Source: CAVQCJ01 sp963711005 (GTDB lineage: Bacteria > Actinomycetota > Actinomycetes > Prado026). Taken from it: a stretch of DNA of 64,000 bases. Both the position numbers and the translations under genes were made by a program. Position 1 is the stretch's first letter. Every line of letters starts with the position of its first letter. Positions 24,343 to 33,296 of this stretch are shown piece after piece. A model generated the notes under the pieces. The model saw only the letters and a list, made by a program, of their open reading frames with translations. It did not search any database and was not told the origin of the DNA. The stretch lies in the NCBI GenBank assembly GCA_963711005.1, contig CAVQCJ010000006.1:372001-436000 (forward strand), in the 5' to 3' direction.

Positions 24343-27114
24343 TCAGCCGACGGACGAGTACGCGACCACGCCGCGCCGGATCGCGTCCATCGCCTGATCG
24401 GCCGTACGCCGAAGCTCCGGGTCGCCGGCGCCGGCCGCCTGCGCGACCTGCCCGAGCAGGTCGACCAGCTGCTTGGCCCAGCGCACGAAGTCGCCGGCCG
24501 GGAGCCCGGACTCCCCGAGCACCTGCTCGAGCGCACCGCCGGACGTCCAGCGGTGCGCGGCCCAGGCGAACCCCAGGTCGGGCTCGCGCAGGAACGACAG
24601 GCCGTGGTCCTTCTCGACCCGGTCCAGCCGGCCCCACGTGCGGACGGTCTCCGCGAGGACCTCGCGGACCCGGCCCTCGGGCAGCCGAGGCGGCGCCGAG
24701 TCGTCGGACTGCCGCGACTCGAACACCAGCGCCGAGACGCAGGCCGCCAGCTCGGCCGCCGTCAGGTCGGACCAGAGCCCGTCGCGCACGCACTCGGCGG
24801 CCAGCAGGTCCAGCTCGCTGTAGAGCCGGGCCAGCCGCTCGCCGTCCGGGGTGACCTGGTCCCCGTCCAGGTAGCCCAGCGACTCCAGCAGCCCGCAGAC
24901 CCGGTCGAACGTGCGGGCGATCGTGTTCGTCCGCGACTCGACCCGCTGCTCCAGCTGGGCCGTCTCTTTCGCCAGCCGGTGGTACCGCTCGGCCCAGCGC
25001 GCGTGGCTCTCCCGGTCGTCGCAGCCGTGGCAGGGGTGCCGCCGGATCGCGGCCCGGAGCTCGCTGACGGTCTGGTCGTCGGCGGCCGCCGCCCGCTCCC
25101 GCCGCCGTCCGGCTGGGCCGTTCCCGCTGTCGGGAACCTTCGAGCGCAGGGTGGCGGCAAGGTCCCGGCGGGACTGCGGCGAGCGCGGGTTGAAGGCCTT
25201 CGGCACCCGCATCCGCTCGATCGGCTCCACCGGCGAGGGGAAGTCGACGAGGGAAAGGCGGGCCACCTGGCGCTCGGCGGTGAGCACGACCGGCCGCGGA
25301 CCGCCGTCCTCCCCGTTGCCCAGCCCGGGGTCGAGCACCACAGCGAGCCCGCTGCGCTTGCCGGCCGGCACCCTGATCACGTCGCCGATGCGCAGCGACT
25401 CGAGCGACGCGGCGGCGGCCGCCTTCCGCTGGGCGGCGCCCTGCCGGGACAGCTCGGCCTCGCGGTCCGAGAGCGTGCGGCGCAGCGCGGAGTACTCGGC
25501 GAAGTCGCCCAGGTGGCAGGTCATCGCCTCGCCGTAGCCGACCAGCGCCTCCTCGTTGCGCCGGACCTGTCGGGCCAGCCCGACCACCGCCCGGTCGGCC
25601 TGGTACTGGGCGAACGAGGACTCGAGGATCTCCCGGGCCGTGTGCCGCCCGACCGACCCGACCAGGTTGACGGCCATGTTGTACGAGGGCCGGAACGAGG
25701 ACCGGAGCGGGTACGTGCGGGTGGACGCCAGGCCGCCGACCGCGCGCGGGTCCAGCCCGGCCTGCCAGAGCACGACCGCGTGGCCCTCGACGTCGATGCC
25801 GCGCCGACCCGCCCGGCCGGTCAGCTGGGTGTACTCCCCCGGGGTCACCTCGGCGTGCGTCTCGCCGTTCCACTTCGTCAGCCGCTCCAGCACGACGGAG
25901 CGGGCCGGCATGTTGATCCCCAGCGCCAGCGTCTCGGTGGCGAAGACCACCTTCACCAGACCGCGCTGGAAGAGCTCCTCGACGACTTCCTTGAACGTCG
26001 GCAGCATGCCGGCGTGGTGCGCGGCGATGCCGCGGGTCAGGCCGTCCAGCCACTCGTGGTAGCCCAGGACGCCCAGGTCCTGGTCGGGCAGGTCGGCGCA
26101 CCGCTCCTCGACGTACTCGCGGATCTCCTGCCGCTCCGGCTGCCCGGTGAGCCGCAGCCCGGAGCGCAGGCACTGCTCGACGGCCGCGTCGCAGCCGGCC
26201 CGGCTGAACACGAACACGATGGCCGGCAGCAGCCCGGCCCGGTCCAGCCGCTCGACGACGTCGACCCGGGACGGCGTCTGGGCACCGCGCGGCGGCGGCC
26301 GCCGGTGCCCCCTGGCCGGTCGACGGTCGCCGAGCCGGCCGAACCGCTCCTCGTCCCTGGCCACCCGCAGCAGCTCCGGGTTGACGGCCCGGCCGTCCCC
26401 TGGCCGCCCGGGGCGCACGCCTGCGGACCGGTCGTCCTCCACCCAGAGGTCGAGCAGGCGGGAGCCGACCATCACGTGCTGCCACAGCGGGACCGGCCGG
26501 TGCTCCTCGACCACGATCGCGGTCTCGCCGCGGACGGTGACCAGCCAGTCGCCGAACTCCTCGGCGTTGCTCACGGTCGCCGACAGCGAGACCAGCCGCA
26601 CCGACTCGGGCAGGTGGATGATCACCTCCTCCCAGACGGCACCGCGGAACCGGTCGGACAGGTAGTGCACCTCGTCCATCACCACGTAGGCCAGCCCCGC
26701 CAGGGCGCCCGAGCCCGCGTAGAGCATGTTGCGCAGCACCTCGGTGGTCATCACGACGACGTCTGCATCGCCGTTGACCGAGTTGTCGCCGGTGAGCAGG
26801 CCGACCCGCTCCGAGCCGTGCCGGGCGACCAGGTCGGCGTACTTCTGGTTCGACAGCGCCTTGATCGGTGTGGTGTAGAAGCACTTGCGTCCCTCGGCGA
26901 GCGCCAGGTGCACCGCGAACTCGCCGACCACCGTCTTGCCGGCCCCGGTCGGCGCGGCGACGAGCACGCCCTGCCCGGCCTCCAGGGCCTCGCAGGCCAG
27001 GACCTGGAAGGCGTCGAGGCCGAACAGGTAGCCGGACCGGAACCGGCTCAGCTCGGTCCCCGCGGCAGCCTGCCGGGCACGGGCGGCGGTGAACCGCTCG
27101 GCGGGAGAGGGCAT
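24343..27114 (-). CDS. helY: Ski2/Mtr4-like superfamily 2 helicase
   Basis: A 923-residue RNA/DNA helicase of the actinobacterial HelY type. Motifs in order: Walker A APTGAGKT (about residue 54), TTPIKALSNQ, the DEVH box in VVMDEVHYLSD (about 146), SATVSN, GINMPARSVVLE, and the QLTGRAGRRG motif VI (about 438). A ~450-residue C-terminal part carries the DSHCT-like helical region (LARLYSELDLLAAEC). It probably unwinds structured RNA in decay or ribosome maturation. It is the last gene of the pafBC-tat-kinase run, which is its conserved position in actinobacteria. Confidence 0.94.
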   Translation of the reverse strand: MPSPAERFTAARARQAAAGTELSRFRSGYLFGLDAFQVLACEALEAGQGVLVAAPTGAGKTVVGEFAVHLALAEGRKCFYTTPIKALSNQKYADLVARHGSERVGLLTGDNSVNGDADVVVMTTEVLRNMLYAGSGALAGLAYVVMDEVHYLSDRFRGAVWEEVIIHLPESVRLVSLSATVSNAEEFGDWLVTVRGETAIVVEEHRPVPLWQHVMVGSRLLDLWVEDDRSAGVRPGRPGDGRAVNPELLRVARDEERFGRLGDRRPARGHRRPPPRGAQTPSRVDVVERLDRAGLLPAIVFVFSRAGCDAAVEQCLRSGLRLTGQPERQEIREYVEERCADLPDQDLGVLGYHEWLDGLTRGIAAHHAGMLPTFKEVVEELFQRGLVKVVFATETLALGINMPARSVVLERLTKWNGETHAEVTPGEYTQLTGRAGRRGIDVEGHAVVLWQAGLDPRAVGGLASTRTYPLRSSFRPSYNMAVNLVGSVGRHTAREILESSFAQYQADRAVVGLARQVRRNEEALVGYGEAMTCHLGDFAEYSALRRTLSDREAELSRQGAAQRKAAAAASLESLRIGDVIRVPAGKRSGLAVVLDPGLGNGEDGGPRPVVLTAERQVARLSLVDFPSPVEPIERMRVPKAFNPRSPQSRRDLAATLRSKVPDSGNGPAGRRRERAAAADDQTVSELRAAIRRHPCHGCDDRESHARWAERYHRLAKETAQLEQRVESRTNTIARTFDRVCGLLESLGYLDGDQVTPDGERLARLYSELDLLAAECVRDGLWSDLTAAELAACVSALVFESRQSDDSAPPRLPEGRVREVLAETVRTWGRLDRVEKDHGLSFLREPDLGFAWAAHRWTSGGALEQVLGESGLPAGDFVRWAKQLVDLLGQVAQAAGAGDPELRRTADQAMDAIRRGVVAYSSVG

Positions 27115-27140
27115 GCGCCCAGCGTATGGCGTGCCGGCGC

Positions 27141-28024
27141 TCAGCCGGCCGGCGCCAGCACCCGCAGCGACCCGGGGACGCAGACGATCTCGACGGGGAG
27201 CGGCTGGACGCGCTCACCGTCGGCGTACGCCACCACGTCCGGCGCCCGGAGCGTCACCTCGCGGGCCCGGTGCACCGTGACAGCCGGGTGCTCCACGTGG
27301 GTGCCCTTGTAGACCCGTGGGAACACCCGGAGGAACTCGACCTTGCTCACCCGGCCGAGCACCGTGACCTCGAGCAGGCCGTCGTCGACCAGCGCACCCG
27401 GGCAGACCTGCATCCCGCCGCCGTACGAGGAACCGTTGCCGACCGCCACCAGCATCGCCTCGCGGCTCAGCTCGGTCGCCGTCCAGGACGAGGGTGAACG
27501 GCACCGCCCTGAACACCCGCAGCTCGGCCAGGATCGCGATGTTGTAGCGGCTGCGCCCCCGTGGCCAGCGCATCGCGTTGGCCCGCTCGTTGACGTTGGA
27601 GTCGAAGCCGCTGGACAGGACCCCGGCGAACCAGGTGCTGCCGACCCGGCCCGCGTCGACGGTACGGACGTGCCCGGCGGCCACGATGTCGGCGGCGGCG
27701 ACCGGGTCGTGCGCCGCGATGCCCAGCAGCCGCGCGAAGTCGTTGCCGCTGCCGGCCGGAACCAGTCCCAGCGGCGTCCCGGTCCCTGCGACGGCCTGCA
27801 GCACCAGGTGCAGCATCCCGTCCCCGCCAGCGGCGACCAGGGCGTCGTAGCCGTCGCCGGACCGCGGCGTGCGCCAGGTCCCGGGCCGCGTCCGCGTCCA
27901 CGCCGGCCATCTCGTCGACCACCAGGCCGTGCTCGCGCAGCCGGGCCGCCGCGGCCGCCCCCTCGCGCGCTCCCCGGCCCTTGCCCGAGGTCGGGTTGAC
28001 CAGAACCGCGATCCGACGTGTCAC
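27141..28024 (-). CDS. Diacylglycerol/lipid kinase, twice frameshifted in this sequence
   Basis: A DagK-domain kinase of ~293 residues once two one-base breaks are corrected. Segment 1 (IAVLVNPTSGKGRG, start GTG at 28024) is in one frame to about 27858. Segment 2 (GYDALVAAGGDGMLHLV, then VPAGSGNDFARLLG) continues to about 27474. Segment 3 (AMLVAVGNGSSYGGGMQVCPGA, DDGLLEVTVLGR) finishes. The nucleotide-binding GGDG and GSGNDFAR motifs and the lid-domain APDVVAYADGE motif are present. It phosphorylates diacylglycerol or a related lipid at the inner membrane face. It lies between tatC and helY. Confidence 0.88.
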
Positions 28025-28053
28025 GGACCGTGACGCTAGCGGCAGCCGCCCGC

Positions 28054-28923
28054 TCAGAGGCCGAACTCGTCCGGATCCAGCGGGCTGGCCTCGTCGTCGG
28101 ACAGGTCGTGGAAGTCCGAGCGGTCGGCCCGGGCGGCCCTGCGCCGGTCGTTGGCCCAGCAGATGACGAACGCGACCACCATCAGCAGCAGCAGCGGCGC
28201 CGCGAAGATGAACAGGTTGAACGGGTCCGTGGTCGGCGTCGCCACTGCCGCGAACACGAGGACGAAGAACAGCACCCAGCGCCACCACGACGCGAACCGC
28301 CGCGCGGACAGGACGCCGATGAAGTTGAGCGCGACCACCACGACGGGCGCCAGGAAGCCGATGCCGAACGAGATCGCGATCTGGAGCAGGAAGCCGACGT
28401 ACGTGTCGATGTTGATGATGTTCTGGGCGTCGGTCGGGGTGAACCCGAGGAAGGCGCCGAGCAGGTGCGGCAGGGCGATGTACGCGACCGCGACGCCGGC
28501 CAGGAACAGCGGGACCGCCGCGGCTCCGAAGCCGGCCGCCCAGCGTCGCTCGTTCTTGTGCAGGCCGGGGGTGATGAAGCGGAGCATCTGGTAGATCCAG
28601 ATCGGCGACGTGAGGATGACGCCGACCGCGAGGGAGACCTGCAGCTTGAGGTTGAAGGCGTCGGCGACGCCCGTGATCGCGAGGATCGCCTGGTGGTGCC
28701 CCTCGGCCTTGAGCTGGTTGGACGCGTCGACCAGCGGCTTGGTCAGGAAGTTGAAGATCTGCGTGTAGAAGACCCAGCCGACGATCCCGCCGATGGCGAT
28801 GGCGACGAACGACCAGAACAGCCGGTTGCGGAGCTCGCGCAGATGCTCGACGAGCGTCATGCGCCCTTCGGGGTCGGCGGCCCCCTTGCGCCGGAAGCGA
28901 CCGCGCCCCTTGCCCTCGCTCAC
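28054..28923 (-). CDS. tatC: Sec-independent translocase subunit TatC
   Basis: A 289-residue six-helix membrane protein, the signal-peptide receptor of the twin-arginine pathway. The conserved N-terminus MTLVEHLRELRNRLFWS is present, as is the periplasmic-loop FLTKPL segment and the FxxxF-type ITPGLHKNERR motif before helix 3. The N- and C-terminal cytoplasmic tails are charged (KGRGRFRRKG; DRRRAARADRSDFHDLSDDE). The GTG start lies 30 bases after tatA, so the two are coupled. Confidence 0.97.
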   Translation of the reverse strand: MSEGKGRGRFRRKGAADPEGRMTLVEHLRELRNRLFWSFVAIAIGGIVGWVFYTQIFNFLTKPLVDASNQLKAEGHHQAILAITGVADAFNLKLQVSLAVGVILTSPIWIYQMLRFITPGLHKNERRWAAGFGAAAVPLFLAGVAVAYIALPHLLGAFLGFTPTDAQNIINIDTYVGFLLQIAISFGIGFLAPVVVVALNFIGVLSARRFASWWRWVLFFVLVFAAVATPTTDPFNLFIFAAPLLLLMVVAFVICWANDRRRAARADRSDFHDLSDDEASPLDPDEFGL

Positions 28924-28953
28924 CCGGTTCTGCTCGGGCTCTGCCGGCTCTGC

Positions 28954-29304
28954 TCAGCCCTGCGGCTGCTCGGGCGCCGGCGCCGGGGGCGGCGGGACCG
29001 GCTGCTCGGTCGGTGGCGGGGCGACGGGCTGCTGCACGGGCTGGGCCACGGGAGCCGCCGCCGGCGGCTGGATCGTCTGCGGGGCCGGGGCCACCGGGAC
29101 CTGCTGCACGGTCGGGGCCGGCTGCACCGGCTGTGTGGTGTTGCCCTCGTCGTCGGTCATGAGGCCCTTGGTCTCGGCCTTGAGGATGCGCAGCGAGCGC
29201 CCGACGCCGCGGGCGGCGTCAGGGAGCCGCTTGGAGCCGAAGATGACGATGACGGCCACGATCAGGATGACCAGGATGGTCGGGTTGTCGAACAACTTGC
29301 CCAT
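28954..29304 (-). CDS. tatA: Twin-arginine translocase subunit TatA
   Basis: A 116-residue pore-forming subunit: one short N-terminal helix (TILVILIVAVIVIFGSKRLPDAARGVGRSLRILK) with the FG hinge, an amphipathic helix, and an unusually long tail of proline, glutamine and valine (residues ~58-116) that is probably disordered in the cytoplasm. Such Pro-rich tails are common in actinobacterial TatA. It is followed by tatC. Confidence 0.95.
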   Translation of the reverse strand: MGKLFDNPTILVILIVAVIVIFGSKRLPDAARGVGRSLRILKAETKGLMTDDEGNTTQPVQPAPTVQQVPVAPAPQTIQPPAAAPVAQPVQQPVAPPPTEQPVPPPPAPAPEQPQG

Positions 29305-29406
29305 GCCAGGAGCCTTTCTCGGGACGTCGGCTCATAGTACGTGCTGCCAACGGCTCCGTGCGGAACCGTCGGCGGCCGGAGCCGGATCGCCGGGAAGGTG
29401 GCGCGG

Positions 29407-29739
29407 TCAGGCGCGCTGGGCCGGCTGGACCGTGCCCGCAAGGGCGTCGTTGGCGTCCAGCCAGAGGGCGAAGTCGAGCAGGTCGTCGTAGCTCAGCCGC
29501 GGACCGTCGTGCGCCTCGAGCGCCTCGGCGGGGATGTGCCACGGACGGGCGACGACGCCGCCGGAGATGAGCAGGGCGACGACTTCCTCGTCGGCCGGCT
29601 TCTTGACCTCGTCGGTGCAGGCCGGGCAGGTGAACGCGTACGTCGACCACTCGGGGCGCGTGCACACGCTCAGTCGCAGCTCAGCCGGCTTCAGCTCGAC
29701 ATCGCCGCACGTGGGGCACGTCGCTCGGATGGTGGTCAT
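29407..29739 (-). CDS. Zinc-ribbon protein of unknown function
   Basis: A 110-residue protein. Four cysteines in CPTCGD (about residue 8) and CPAC (about 38) form a probable zinc ribbon. The rest is acidic and ends with LSYDDLLDFALWLDAND. The ATG follows GGGAGGACGAC, which decides against the longer frame upstream. It lies between pafC and tatA, a position that is frequently occupied by a small conserved gene in actinobacteria. Function is unknown. Confidence 0.75.
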   Translation of the reverse strand: MTTIRATCPTCGDVELKPAELRLSVCTRPEWSTYAFTCPACTDEVKKPADEEVVALLISGGVVARPWHIPAEALEAHDGPRLSYDDLLDFALWLDANDALAGTVQPAQRA

Positions 29740-29825
29740 CGCCGTCGTCCTCCCGCCCTCCCCCCGGGACCCATCCCGGGTGTCACGCAGTGGAATTCGG
29801 CACCTCATGCTCAGACCTTGAACCT

Positions 29826-30830
29826 TCACCCCCTGTCAGTGGACGGCGACACGCCGTAGGCGGCCAATGCTTCATCGGCTGCTCGCCGGACCGCCTCCGC
29901 GACGGCATCGGGCTCGACCACGACCGCGGCCCCGCCCAGACGGAGCACCAGGCGCACCACCAGCCTCGGGTCGGCCGTGCGCAGGGCGACCCGGAGCGAG
30001 CCGTCGGCCGCCGTCCGGACCCACTCGCAGGCGTAGTACTCCGGGACCCAGCGGGCCTCCGGGCCCAGGTCCAGGACGACCACGGTGTCCTCGTCGGAGG
30101 GGTGGAACACCGCGGGTGTGTCCCGGACCCGGTCGGCCCGACCGTCCACGGTCCTGCCGTCGGGCGGGGTCGCCGGCACGTCCAGCGCCTCGGCGTGGGT
30201 GACCCGGTCCAGCCGGAACGTCCGCACCGCCTCGGAAGCGTGGCAGTACCCCTCGAGGTAGGCGGCGTCGTCGACGGTGACCACCCGGTACGGGTCGACG
30301 TCCCGCTCGGTGATCTCGTCGCGGCTGGGCACCCAGTAGCCCAGGTGGACCCGGCGACCGGTCGCGAGCGCGTCCCGGATCGACGCGGTCGGGTCGCCCG
30401 CGGCCGCCGGCGTGGCCGGGGGTGCGTCGCCGGGACCGGTTCCCAGCCCGACCCCGATCCGGCCGGCCGCGTCCTCGATCTTGGCCAGCGCGCTGTCCAG
30501 CGCCGCCCGGTCGGCCAGACCGGGCACCGCCGCCAGCGAACGCAGGCCGACCAGCAGGGCGATCGCCTCGTCCGCGCGCAGGCGCAGCGGCCGGTCGATG
30601 CTCGAGGCGTCGATCACCGAGATGCGGTCCGAGTCGAGGTAGTCGATGTCGATGAAGACCTCGGGCCGGCCGGGCAGCTCGCAGGTGAAGGCGAGCTGCA
30701 GGTCCCGCTCCAGCTGCTCGACGCTGATCGAGAACGCCGCCGCCGCCTCGGTCTTGGGCACCCCGGGATGGGCCTGTAGCCACGGCACCAGGCTGAGCAG
30801 CCGGGCGAGCTGGTCGCTGGCGGTGGCCAT
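29826..30830 (-). CDS. pafC: PafC, DNA-damage transcriptional activator subunit
   Basis: A 334-residue helix-turn-helix/WYL-domain protein. With PafB it forms the activator of the LexA-independent DNA damage response of mycobacteria and relatives. The winged helix is at residues ~8-60 (LARLLSLVPWLQAHPGVPKTEAA). The WYL domain follows (HLGYWVPSRDEITERDVDPYRVV, then EGYCHASEAVRTFRLDRV). A C-terminal WCX-like extension is present. The ATG shares one base with the pafB stop (TGATG), so the subunits are translationally coupled. Confidence 0.93.
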   Translation of the reverse strand: MATASDQLARLLSLVPWLQAHPGVPKTEAAAAFSISVEQLERDLQLAFTCELPGRPEVFIDIDYLDSDRISVIDASSIDRPLRLRADEAIALLVGLRSLAAVPGLADRAALDSALAKIEDAAGRIGVGLGTGPGDAPPATPAAAGDPTASIRDALATGRRVHLGYWVPSRDEITERDVDPYRVVTVDDAAYLEGYCHASEAVRTFRLDRVTHAEALDVPATPPDGRTVDGRADRVRDTPAVFHPSDEDTVVVLDLGPEARWVPEYYACEWVRTAADGSLRVALRTADPRLVVRLVLRLGGAAVVVEPDAVAEAVRRAADEALAAYGVSPSTDRG

Positions 30831-31798
30831 CAGCGGCCGCCGGCCAGGACGGCTTCGAGGCGCTTGACGACCGCGTCGCGCAGGTCCTCGGGGTCGAGCA
30901 CGACGACCGCTGCTCCGTACGAGGCGATCTCCTCGGCGAGCGCCCAGCTGTCCCCGTACGGCACGGTCACTGAGTCGAACCCGTCCGTGTCGACGGGTGT
31001 GGTCCGCGCGGCGCGTCGGCGCAGTCCGTGGCCGGCGCCGTGCCGTACGCGCAGGGTCGCCTCCCGGGTCGGCCGGGCGGCGTCGAACGTGTCCACCTGC
31101 GCCCGCAGGTCGACGTCGGGGGGCACCTCGTACGAGTCGGCCGGGCCGGTCGCGACGACCTCGCCGGCGATCCTCGACAGGCGGAAGACACGGATGTCGG
31201 CGCGGTCCAGGTCGTGGCCCACCACGTACCACCGCCCTCGACGCGAGACCACCCCCCATGGCTGTACCCGGCGCTCGCGCGGCTCGGCGTCGCGCGCGCC
31301 CTGGTAGCTGAACCGGACTTCGCGGCGCGCGCTGAGCGCCGTGGTCAGCGGCTCGAAGGCGGACTCACCACCGGACAGCCGCGGCTCGATCGCCGGCAGC
31401 TCGGCCGGTCCGACGGTCGCGCCGCCGTCGGCCTGCAGCTTGAGCAGCGCCCGTGCCGCGGCGTTCGCCGGCCCGGGCTCGCGCCAGACGCGCGCGGCCA
31501 GCGCCAGCGCGGTCATCTCGTCCCTGGTCAGGCGCAGTGGCGGCAGGGCGTACGCATCCCGGTCGATGCGGTAGCCGGGGTCGTCGTCCACCACCCCGGG
31601 TGCGCCGGTCTCCAGCGGTACGCCCAGCTCCCGGAGCTCGTTCTTGTCCCGCTCGAACATGCGCTCGAAGGCGTCCGTCGTCGGGCAGGCCGCGTAGTCC
31701 GGGATGGCCAGCCGGAGCTGGTCCTTCGTGACGTACCGGCGGCCCTGCGTCAGGCAGAGGACGACCTGCAGGAGACGTTCGGTCTTCGAGTCGGCCAT
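30830..31798 (-). CDS. pafB: PafB, DNA-damage transcriptional activator subunit
   Basis: A 322-residue HTH/WYL protein paired with PafC. The N-terminal winged helix runs over residues ~5-65 (TERLLQVVLCLTQGRRYVTKDQLR, FERDKNELRELGVPLE). The WYL domain shows VRFSYQG and the signature RVQPWGVVSRRGRWYVVGHD (about residue 175), then VFRLSRI. It sits upstream of pafC with a one-base overlap and downstream of two FKBP genes. A likely target promoter occurs in this window at 48856-48878. Confidence 0.94.
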   Translation of the reverse strand: MADSKTERLLQVVLCLTQGRRYVTKDQLRLAIPDYAACPTTDAFERMFERDKNELRELGVPLETGAPGVVDDDPGYRIDRDAYALPPLRLTRDEMTALALAARVWREPGPANAAARALLKLQADGGATVGPAELPAIEPRLSGGESAFEPLTTALSARREVRFSYQGARDAEPRERRVQPWGVVSRRGRWYVVGHDLDRADIRVFRLSRIAGEVVATGPADSYEVPPDVDLRAQVDTFDAARPTREATLRVRHGAGHGLRRRAARTTPVDTDGFDSVTVPYGDSWALAEEIASYGAAVVVLDPEDLRDAVVKRLEAVLAGGR

Positions 31799-31816
31799 GG
31801 CGCCGCGGTTCGCAGG

Positions 31817-32179
31817 TCAGCCCACGTCGAGCAGGTCGATGACGAACACCAGGGTCCGGCCGGACAGCCGGTGCCCGCCGCCGGCCGGGCCGTAGGCCAG
31901 CTCTGGCGGGCAGACGAGCTGCCGCCGGCCGCCCACCTGCATGCCCGGGGATCCCGTCCTGCCAGCCCTGGATCAGGCCGCGCAGCGGGAACCGGATCGG
32001 CTCGCCCCGGTTCCACGACGAGTCGAACTCCTCGCCCGTCTCGAAGTCGACGCCGACGTAGTGCACCAGCACCTGGTCGCCGGGGGCGGCCTCGCACCGT
32101 CGCCGACCGTCAGGTCCGACACCTGCAGCTCGGTGGGTGGCTCCCCGCCGGGGAAGTCGATCTCGGGCTTCTCGCTCAA
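31817..32179 (-). CDS. FKBP-type peptidyl-prolyl isomerase, frameshifted in this sequence
   Basis: A single-domain cytoplasmic FKBP of about 121 residues. The TTG start (LSEKPEIDFPGGEPP) follows GGAGGAGC. The frame changes at about 32092 (before VLVHYVGVDFETGEEFDSSW) and again at about 31947 (before MQVGGRRQLVCPPELAYG). The second break sits in a C/G run. All parts of the FKBP fold are present to TLVFVIDLLDVG. It catalyses proline cis-trans isomerisation. It lies between an FKBP lipoprotein gene and pafB, the usual actinobacterial order. Confidence 0.85.
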
Positions 32180-32198
32180 CGCGCGCTCCTCCGGACGG

Positions 32199-33143
32199 TC
32201 AGTGGTACGTGCCGACGATGTCGACGGCGAACACCAGGGTGTCGGTCCCCGAGATCCCCGCCTGGGACTGACCCTGGGCACCGTAGCCCTCCGACGGCGG
32301 TACGACGAGCAGGACACGGTCACCGACCTTGTGCCCGACCAGGCCGTGGTCCCAGCCCTTGATCACCTGGCCGACGCCGATCCCGAAACCGGCCGGGACC
32401 CCGCGCTGCCAGGACGAGTCGAACGTCTTCCCGCCGGCCCACTTCACGCCGACGTACTGCACGACCAGCAGGTCGCCCGAGCGGACCGTGTCGCCGGTGC
32501 CGGTGACCACGGTCTTGGACACGAGGGCGATCGGCGGGGTGCCCTTGGGGACCGTGATGGTGGGCTTGCCCACCGCGGTGCTGACGGTGGGCAGCCCGGC
32601 GCCCAGCGCAGCGGCCGGGGTGCCCTTGGCGCTCGCGTCGCCGTCGTGGCTGCCCAGCACGTCCACGACGAACACCAGCGTGTCGGTGCCCGCGATGCCC
32701 GCCTGGGAGTTGCCCTGGGACCCGTACGCGAGGGCGGGCGGGATCACCAGCAGCACCCGGCTGCCGACCGTCTGGCCCACCAGGCCCTGGTCGAACCCGA
32801 CGATGACCTGGCCAGTGCCGATCGGGAAGGCCGCCGGGGTCCGGGCCTTGTCGAACGAGGTGTCGAAGACCTTCTTGGAGGTCCAGATCTCGCCGAGGTA
32901 GTCGATCGCCACCAGCTGGCCCTTGGTGATCTTCGGCCCGGTCCCCGCGTGCAGCACGGCGGTCTTCAGCGTCGTCGGCGCGGCGGTCTTGGGGATCGTG
33001 ACCGTCGGCTTCGTGCCGAACCCGCCGGCGACGACGGGGAGCCCGGGGCCGGCGGCGGACGTGCTGCCGGACGAGGATGCGCCGCAGCCCGCGACCAGGG
33101 CCGCCACGAGGGCGAGCGGGACGACGAGCAGCATGCGGCGCAC
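32199..33143 (-). CDS. Lipoprotein with two FKBP domains
   Basis: A 314-residue exported peptidyl-prolyl isomerase. The lipobox is LVAGC with the lipidated cysteine at residue 20. A Ser/Gly/Ala-rich stalk leads to FKBP domain 1 (about residues 55-160, VAIDYLGEIW... DTLVFVVDVLG) and FKBP domain 2 (about 205-314, VVQYVGVKW... DTLVFAVDIVG). The two domains share long matching stretches (GTGQVI/GVGQVI, SQAGI.GTDTLVF), so they arose by duplication. It probably helps fold secreted proteins at the outer face of the membrane. It is upstream of the small FKBP gene. Confidence 0.9.
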   Translation of the reverse strand: MRRMLLVVPLALVAALVAGCGASSSGSTSAAGPGLPVVAGGFGTKPTVTIPKTAAPTTLKTAVLHAGTGPKITKGQLVAIDYLGEIWTSKKVFDTSFDKARTPAAFPIGTGQVIVGFDQGLVGQTVGSRVLLVIPPALAYGSQGNSQAGIAGTDTLVFVVDVLGSHDGDASAKGTPAAALGAGLPTVSTAVGKPTITVPKGTPPIALVSKTVVTGTGDTVRSGDLLVVQYVGVKWAGGKTFDSSWQRGVPAGFGIGVGQVIKGWDHGLVGHKVGDRVLLVVPPSEGYGAQGQSQAGISGTDTLVFAVDIVGTYH

Positions 33144-33296
33144 GGGAGGACGGCCTCTCGGAGGGGGTGGGTCCGTCGGAGCGCGACGGTTCGACCAGGG
33201 TAAGCCAGCCCGGCGCCCCGACCGACCGTCGACAGCACTCTCACAGCGAACTCGTACAGCCTTCTCAGGCCGGTCGGCTCACCTCGACCGGACGAG

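Noticed and set aside
22984..27312. 1,442-codon open frame on the plus strand antisense to desA and helY
   Set aside because: Translation is low-complexity and follows the third-position GC pattern of the true minus-strand genes, which carry all the helicase and desaturase motifs.
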